Source of the DNA: a virus
Strand: one strand, 5' to 3'
IMG/VR virus record: IMGVR_UViG_3300028553_000107
Span: 1 to 33,194 of that record
DNA: 33,194 bases
The notes beneath the pieces are model-generated. The model saw only the letters and a program-made list of their open reading frames with translations, ran no database searches and was not told where the DNA came from. The position numbers and the translations under genes are program-made. Below are positions 29,661 through 33,194 of this stretch, one piece after another. The first letter of the stretch is position 1; every line of letters begins with the position of its first letter.

Positions 29661-29667
29661 ATAAGAT

Positions 29668-29674
29668 TATTTAC
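29668..29674 (-). promoter_or_regulatory. GTAAATA box before the 29247-29660 gene
   Basis: GTAAATA on the minus strand ends seven bases before the ATG at 29660. Confidence 0.5.
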
Positions 29675-30210
29675 TCTAATTTCATAGTATAATTGCGTTT
29701 TAAGACAGAATTAGATAGATTATACTGTTTAAGAATTTTTTGTATGTCTTTCATGCTGAAATTTTTACTACTTTGTGCCAATATGGAATTTATAATTTTG
29801 GAAGCAATTTTTTTATAAAACAACTTGTCGGAAAATATCAATTTACCAAAATCTTCAAACGTTCCTTCATATTCTATAAGAGTATAATTAAGATATTTTT
29901 CAAATTTTTTAAGAATATTAAAACATATTTTATATATTTCAACATCTTCAAAGTATTCTGTGAGTTCTAAATCTTCATTCATTTTTTCAGACAATATGAA
30001 AGCAATATCCTCTTTCTGACGTTTGATTACAAAATTGGAAAGAAGTAGATTGGCCAGATGATAAACAAGTATATTTTTTGCATCCTTGTTTTTATTCAAA
30101 GGCTTTTCCAATAATTTTAAATTGTGACATGAATCCAAAATCCTTTTTTCAATACGATTTGAAAAAGCATCCCAGAAATCAATAAAAACAATATTATCCT
30201 TCTTTTTCAT
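29671..30210 (-). CDS. Mostly helical hypothetical protein, 179 aa
   Basis: The start was placed at the ATG at 30210 (MKKKDNIVFIDFWDAFSNRI), which overlaps the upstream nuclease gene by 17 bases; a longer reading from 30261 would add 17 residues inside that gene. The N-terminus has an IVFIDFWDAF strand, the rest is helical (NILVYHLANLLLSNFVIKRQ and YKICFNILKKFEKYLNYT), with a C-terminal Lys/Asn-rich tail. No family recognised. The neighbour is a GIY-YIG nuclease, which suggests it may be a passenger. Confidence 0.45.
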   Translation of the reverse strand: MKKKDNIVFIDFWDAFSNRIEKRILDSCHNLKLLEKPLNKNKDAKNILVYHLANLLLSNFVIKRQKEDIAFILSEKMNEDLELTEYFEDVEIYKICFNILKKFEKYLNYTLIEYEGTFEDFGKLIFSDKLFYKKIASKIINSILAQSSKNFSMKDIQKILKQYNLSNSVLKRNYTMKLE

Positions 30211-30613
30211 TTTGGAACCAGTATTCCCGGGGTTTTCCAAGTCTGCAGTTAAGTATTCCATTGTAGTATTGCTTATTTTTTATCACTTCGTTTTCAATTT
30301 GCAACTTTATCTCTTCATATCCAAGCTCCCATTTGCTTTTGCAAAACCTTAAAATTTCAAAAGTAAAATTTTCTTTACCATATTTTTCTATATCTTCATT
30401 TAATTCCCTGCAACTTCCAGTGTAAGTTTTCCAATCACTTTCAGAATATGATACTTTCCTATTTTTACGGCTTTTTAATCTTCTGCTTTTTTTAAATTGC
30501 AACTGTTTCTTTCCAATATATTTTCTATTATTTTTTATATTGGTGATCAAATAAATGAACCCAAAACTCTCAGGTTCAAATTTTTCACAAATCCAGTGAC
30601 CATGATCACTCAT
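30194..30613 (-). CDS. GIY-YIG family endonuclease, 139 aa
   Basis: GFIYLITNIKNNRKYIGKKQ carries the two GIY-YIG strands (residues 18-37, reading F-I-Y and Y-I-G), followed by DWKTYTGSCRELNEDIEKYG and FTFEILRFCKSKWELGYEEI, a stretch I recognise from small standalone phage nucleases of this type. The catalytic Arg and Glu are plausibly K/R after Y-I-G-K and E in the ENEV segment. Such nucleases cut host or rival DNA or act as mobile endonucleases; no separate DNA-binding domain is fused. Two flanking helices fit a compact domain. Confidence 0.85.
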   Translation of the reverse strand: MSDHGHWICEKFEPESFGFIYLITNIKNNRKYIGKKQLQFKKSRRLKSRKNRKVSYSESDWKTYTGSCRELNEDIEKYGKENFTFEILRFCKSKWELGYEEIKLQIENEVIKNKQYYNGILNCRLGKPREYWFQNEKEG

Positions 30614-30616
30614 GAA

Positions 30617-30865
30617 TTACATTCCCCGTCTTTGTATCAAAATATTTCTTTTTTTCTTTTTCTTTTTACCTTTTTTTGAAATTTCAGTTGCTCCAAATGC
30701 AAAAGGAATTCTGGCATCTCCTGGTGCATATCTGTCTCCACTGGAAATAGTTCCAGGAGGATTAAAAATTCCTCCTACGCTTGGACCTGATCCAAACACA
30801 CCACCTGTTCCGGAGACATTATCTTCGGACAGCATTTTAACAAAAATATTTGAAAAAAGACTCAT
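30617..30865 (-). CDS. Small Gly/Lys-rich probable virion protein, 82 aa
   Basis: MSLFSNIFVKMLSEDNVSG begins with an amphipathic peptide ending M-L-S-E. SGDRYAPGDARIPFAFGATE is a stretch I recognise as recurring in T4-like aquatic phages, function unknown. The C-terminus is a lysine run (KKGKKKKKKR). Short basic Gly-rich composition fits an internal head protein that binds DNA. An ATAAATA box lies six bases before the start. Confidence 0.5.
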   Translation of the reverse strand: MSLFSNIFVKMLSEDNVSGTGGVFGSGPSVGGIFNPPGTISSGDRYAPGDARIPFAFGATEISKKGKKKKKKRNILIQRRGM

Positions 30866-30871
30866 ATAAAC

Positions 30872-30878
30872 TATTTAT
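30872..30878 (-). promoter_or_regulatory. ATAAATA box before the 30617-30865 gene
   Basis: ATAAATA on the minus strand ends six bases before the ATG at 30865. The same 18-base gap also leads to uvsY, which has only an imperfect ATGAATA before it. Confidence 0.5.
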
Positions 30879-30883
30879 GAATA

Positions 30884-31276
30884 ATGGATCCTGAAAAACT
30901 ATTAGAAGAAATAAAACAATTTTTACAATTTGATGAATTGAATTTGAAAGAAAAACAATTAATGCTTCCCAGCATTAAACATCGTTATGCCACCATTTTC
31001 ATACACACCAAAATGCAACTTGGCAATTTGTATACAGAACGCAAACGAACAATTCGAACTATTGTGGATGAAATCAACAAAGAATCTGCTATCAGATTGT
31101 CTGTTCCTGCCGCAGAAAAACTGGCATCAGATCATGAAACCATAGTTGACATAGATTCTAAAATTAGAAATTGTGAAGTGATTCTTGAGATTTGTGAAAA
31201 ATCTGAAAAAATTTTAAGTTCTGCAAGCTATGACATTAAAAACTTGGTGGAACTAATCAAACTCGAAACAAATTGA
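30884..31276 (+). CDS. uvsY: UvsY-like recombination mediator, 130 aa
   Basis: UvsY in T4 loads the UvsX recombinase on gp32-coated ssDNA. The C-terminal half aligns well with T4 UvsY by eye: EKLASDHETIVDIDSKIRNC matches 'LSADKDVLKVDTSLQYW', followed by EVILEICEKSEKILSSASYD and IKNLVELI ('LLDFCSGALDAIKSRGFAIKHI'). The N-terminal helices contain LLEEIKQFLQFDEL. Its length is close to T4's 137 residues. Its TGA overlaps the next start codon, matching the uvsY-uvsW order known in T4. It acts in recombination-dependent replication. Confidence 0.8.
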   Translation: MDPEKLLEEIKQFLQFDELNLKEKQLMLPSIKHRYATIFIHTKMQLGNLYTERKRTIRTIVDEINKESAIRLSVPAAEKLASDHETIVDIDSKIRNCEVILEICEKSEKILSSASYDIKNLVELIKLETN

Positions 31277-32688
31277 ATACCATATTCTTGGAAAAATCCA
31301 AAAGATTTGGAATGATAGAATCTCCTCATATAAGGATGATTCGAAATCATTTTTCATGTGAAAATAAAAATGCAAGACATATGCGCCGAAAAGGATATTT
31401 TGTTGCGGATCGTTTTTATTCTATAACTCCTTCTGGCAGATTTGATATAGGTCTTTTCTTTCCCATTTACAAGTATATGAAAGAAGTTCTTGGCTTGGAT
31501 GATATTTGTGTGGATAAAGAATTATTAAAAAAAACTAATCCAATTCAATCTGATATAGAAATTGAATATTTACATTATGAACCCCGGGACTATCAAAAAG
31601 AAATGTGTGAAAAGGCATTCAAATTTGGTCGAGGAATATTTGAAGTGGCAACAGGAGGTGGAAAAACTTATGGCATGGCTGTTATTTGTCATAATTTAAT
31701 TAAAAACAAAATAGCAAAAAAAATATTGGTGATTGAACCGGATTTGGGACTTGTGGAACAGGTTTATGATGAATTTGAAAAAAGTGGAGTTAAGAATTAT
31801 GTTAAAAAATATACAGGAGAACATGATTTTGATGGTGATTGTGAAATTGTTATTGCTAATATGGGTGTTCTTAATGCCAGAGGAACAGAGAAAATAGATG
31901 ATTGTGATGCCATATTGATGGATGAAGCTCACAAATATAAAAGAGGAAACAAAATAAATAAAATTTTAGACAAAATGGACGCATCTATTCGTTTTGGATT
32001 TACCGGAACCCTACCAGATGAAAAGGAAAATGTACTTTGTATTGAAGGAAAAATCGGCCCAGTAATTTACAAAAAAACATCTGTTGATTTGAAAGAATAT
32101 TTGTCTTCAGCAATCTGTAATGTGATTGAATTAAACTATGAAAATGAACCAGAATGGCTTCCTCCAGACGATTTGAAGCGTTATCGGCAAGAATATCAAT
32201 TTCTTGTTGAAAACAATTCTAGAAATAAAATAATAAGCACACTAAGTTGTAATTTACAAAATAACACTCTGGTTCTTATTGATAGAATTCAACATGGATT
32301 AGAATTGGAAAACATTTTAGAAAGAACATGTGAGAACAAAAAAGTATTTTTTATACGAGGAAACGTAGATGTTGAATCCAGAAATGAAATCAGAAAGCTT
32401 ATGGAATCAAAAAATGATGTCATATGCATTGCTATAAGTAGTATTTTTGCAACTGGAGTAGATATTCGAAATTTGCATAATATTATTTTAGCAAACGCAG
32501 GAAAAGCTAAAATTCGTCTATTGCAAAGCATCGGTCGTGGGTTAAGATTACATCCCAACAAACAAAAACTAATGCTTATAGATTTAGCCGATCAATTATA
32601 TTACGGAAAAAAACATTTTGATAAACGAATGGAAATTTATAACAAAGAAGAAATAGAAACAAAAATAACAAAATATAAAATTATATGA
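31273..32688 (+). CDS. uvsW: UvsW-like DNA/RNA-DNA helicase, 471 aa
   Basis: The SF2 helicase motifs are in order: VATGGGKTYG (Walker A, about residue 128), IANMGVL, MDEAHK (Walker B, about residue 215), GFTGTLPDE (motif III, as SAT/SGS), IRGNVDVESR, ISSIFATGVDIRNLHNIILA and QSIGRGLR (motif VI, about 417). These match T4 UvsW, which unwinds branched DNA and R-loops and turns off origin replication. The small N-terminal domain (DRFYSITPSGRFDIGLFFP) is also present. The reading starts with TTG at 31273, overlapping the TGA of uvsY as TTGA; the ATG at 31312 would begin the protein 13 residues in and is a fair alternative. Confidence 0.9.
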   Translation: MNTIFLEKSKRFGMIESPHIRMIRNHFSCENKNARHMRRKGYFVADRFYSITPSGRFDIGLFFPIYKYMKEVLGLDDICVDKELLKKTNPIQSDIEIEYLHYEPRDYQKEMCEKAFKFGRGIFEVATGGGKTYGMAVICHNLIKNKIAKKILVIEPDLGLVEQVYDEFEKSGVKNYVKKYTGEHDFDGDCEIVIANMGVLNARGTEKIDDCDAILMDEAHKYKRGNKINKILDKMDASIRFGFTGTLPDEKENVLCIEGKIGPVIYKKTSVDLKEYLSSAICNVIELNYENEPEWLPPDDLKRYRQEYQFLVENNSRNKIISTLSCNLQNNTLVLIDRIQHGLELENILERTCENKKVFFIRGNVDVESRNEIRKLMESKNDVICIAISSIFATGVDIRNLHNIILANAGKAKIRLLQSIGRGLRLHPNKQKLMLIDLADQLYYGKKHFDKRMEIYNKEEIETKITKYKII

Positions 32689-33194
32689 AAAAAAAACGAG
32701 GACGTAAACCAAAAAATCAAAACTCATCAGACGAAATTCTTGATGAAAACAAAGAAGAAATTAAGAAAAAAGCAGCCAAAGTAAAAAAAGAAAAAATTCA
32801 TTATGTAAATGCCAAAGATTTTGAGGACGGCATAAGAACTTTTTATGGATCAGGAACACTGACACAATATCTTGGAGAAAGTGTGAGCAAGATAGCAAAT
32901 GGATTAAGCTATGCACCAAATTTCATAAATTATAGCTATCGTGATGAAATGGTAGGAGACGCCATAGTTAAAATGATGACCGCATTAAAACATAAGAAAT
33001 TCAATCTTGATTCTGGTTATAGTCCATTTAGTTATTTCACAACGATTGCATTTCATGCGTTCATCAATCGAATCAAGAAAGAGAAAAAACATCATGAAAC
33101 TCTGGAACAATATAAAGAAAAAGTTTATACTGATAAAATGAATGAAGGAATGATTTCAACAGGAACTCGGGTTTATATTGATCAAGACAATTAC
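32685..33194 (+). CDS. 55: gp55-like late-transcription sigma factor, N-terminal part (cut by window edge)
   Basis: All 170 codons to the window end are open. KIHYVNAKDFEDGIRTFYGS, then LSYAPNFINYSYRDEMVGDA and SYFTTIAFHAFINRIKKEKK, match the region-2-like core of T4 gp55, the phage sigma subunit that directs host RNA polymerase to TATAAATA promoters with the sliding clamp. The lysine-rich N-terminus (KKKRGRKPKNQNSSDEILDE) is longer than in T4. It starts with ATG overlapping the helicase TGA (ATGA). The many TAAATA boxes in this window are its likely targets. Confidence 0.85.
   Translation, partial: MKKKRGRKPKNQNSSDEILDENKEEIKKKAAKVKKEKIHYVNAKDFEDGIRTFYGSGTLTQYLGESVSKIANGLSYAPNFINYSYRDEMVGDAIVKMMTALKHKKFNLDSGYSPFSYFTTIAFHAFINRIKKEKKHHETLEQYKEKVYTDKMNEGMISTGTRVYIDQDNY

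Noticed and set aside
30194-30613. T4 DenA (endonuclease II) identity for the GIY-YIG protein
   Set aside because: Only the GIY-YIG core is shared; the surrounding sequence differs from T4 DenA as I know it, so no gene symbol is given.

Overview
The window is about 33 kb of an AT-rich, densely packed genome of a large tailed phage of the T4-like (myovirus) lineage. The call rests on the cluster at the right end (a UvsY-like recombination mediator, a UvsW-like helicase and the start of a gp55-like late sigma factor, each overlapping the next by 4 bases), on PhoH, and on many TAAATA boxes resembling T4-like late promoters. I saw no rRNA, tRNA, integrase, transposase or CRISPR. The host cannot be named; base composition and gene content would suit an aquatic Gram-negative host. 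Shine-Dalgarno motifs are almost absent.

Layout. (1) 1-10481, minus strand: a sugar-nucleotide and glycosyltransferase operon of about fifteen genes plus one gene relic, with many ATGA overlaps. It holds GDP-mannose 4,6-dehydratase, a shortened DegT-type aminotransferase, a hexapeptide acyltransferase, a cupin, a methyltransferase, a UDP-GlcNAc 2-epimerase and seven or more glycosyltransferases. Together they could make and attach an N-acylated 6-deoxy-amino sugar and a ManNAc-type sugar to a host or virion glycan. (2) 10515-13300 and 17336-19069: three tail-fibre-like proteins sharing an N-terminal module and a W/Y-x-S-x-Y repeat, one with YadA-head-like repeats, plus a coiled-coil membrane protein. 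(3) 13322-17289: small accessory genes, including a zincin-like protein, small membrane proteins, a PD-(D/E)XK nuclease and a dCMP-deaminase-like enzyme. (4) 19100-21135: P-loop kinase, PhoH and two small genes. (5) 21136-21329: a non-coding stretch holding a 94-nt imperfect palindrome. (6) 21330-30865: mostly minus-strand genes that look virion-associated or accessory: a retropepsin-like protein, three Cys/basic mini-domain proteins, an ArdC-like antirestriction protein, two tandem-module helix-turn-helix-like proteins, a phosphoesterase and a GIY-YIG nuclease. (7) 30884-33194, plus strand: uvsY-uvsW-gp55.

Two patterns cross the window. First, at least fifteen genes carry an NTAAATA box 5-7 nt before the start codon, which predicts leaderless or nearly leaderless late mRNAs made by the gp55-type sigma encoded in the same window. 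The glycan operon largely lacks these boxes. Second, several proteins (including the ArdC-like one) begin with a short amphipathic peptide ending in L-[NTS]-E, resembling the capsid-targeting peptides of T4 internal head proteins; this suggests, but does not prove, that they are packaged and injected.
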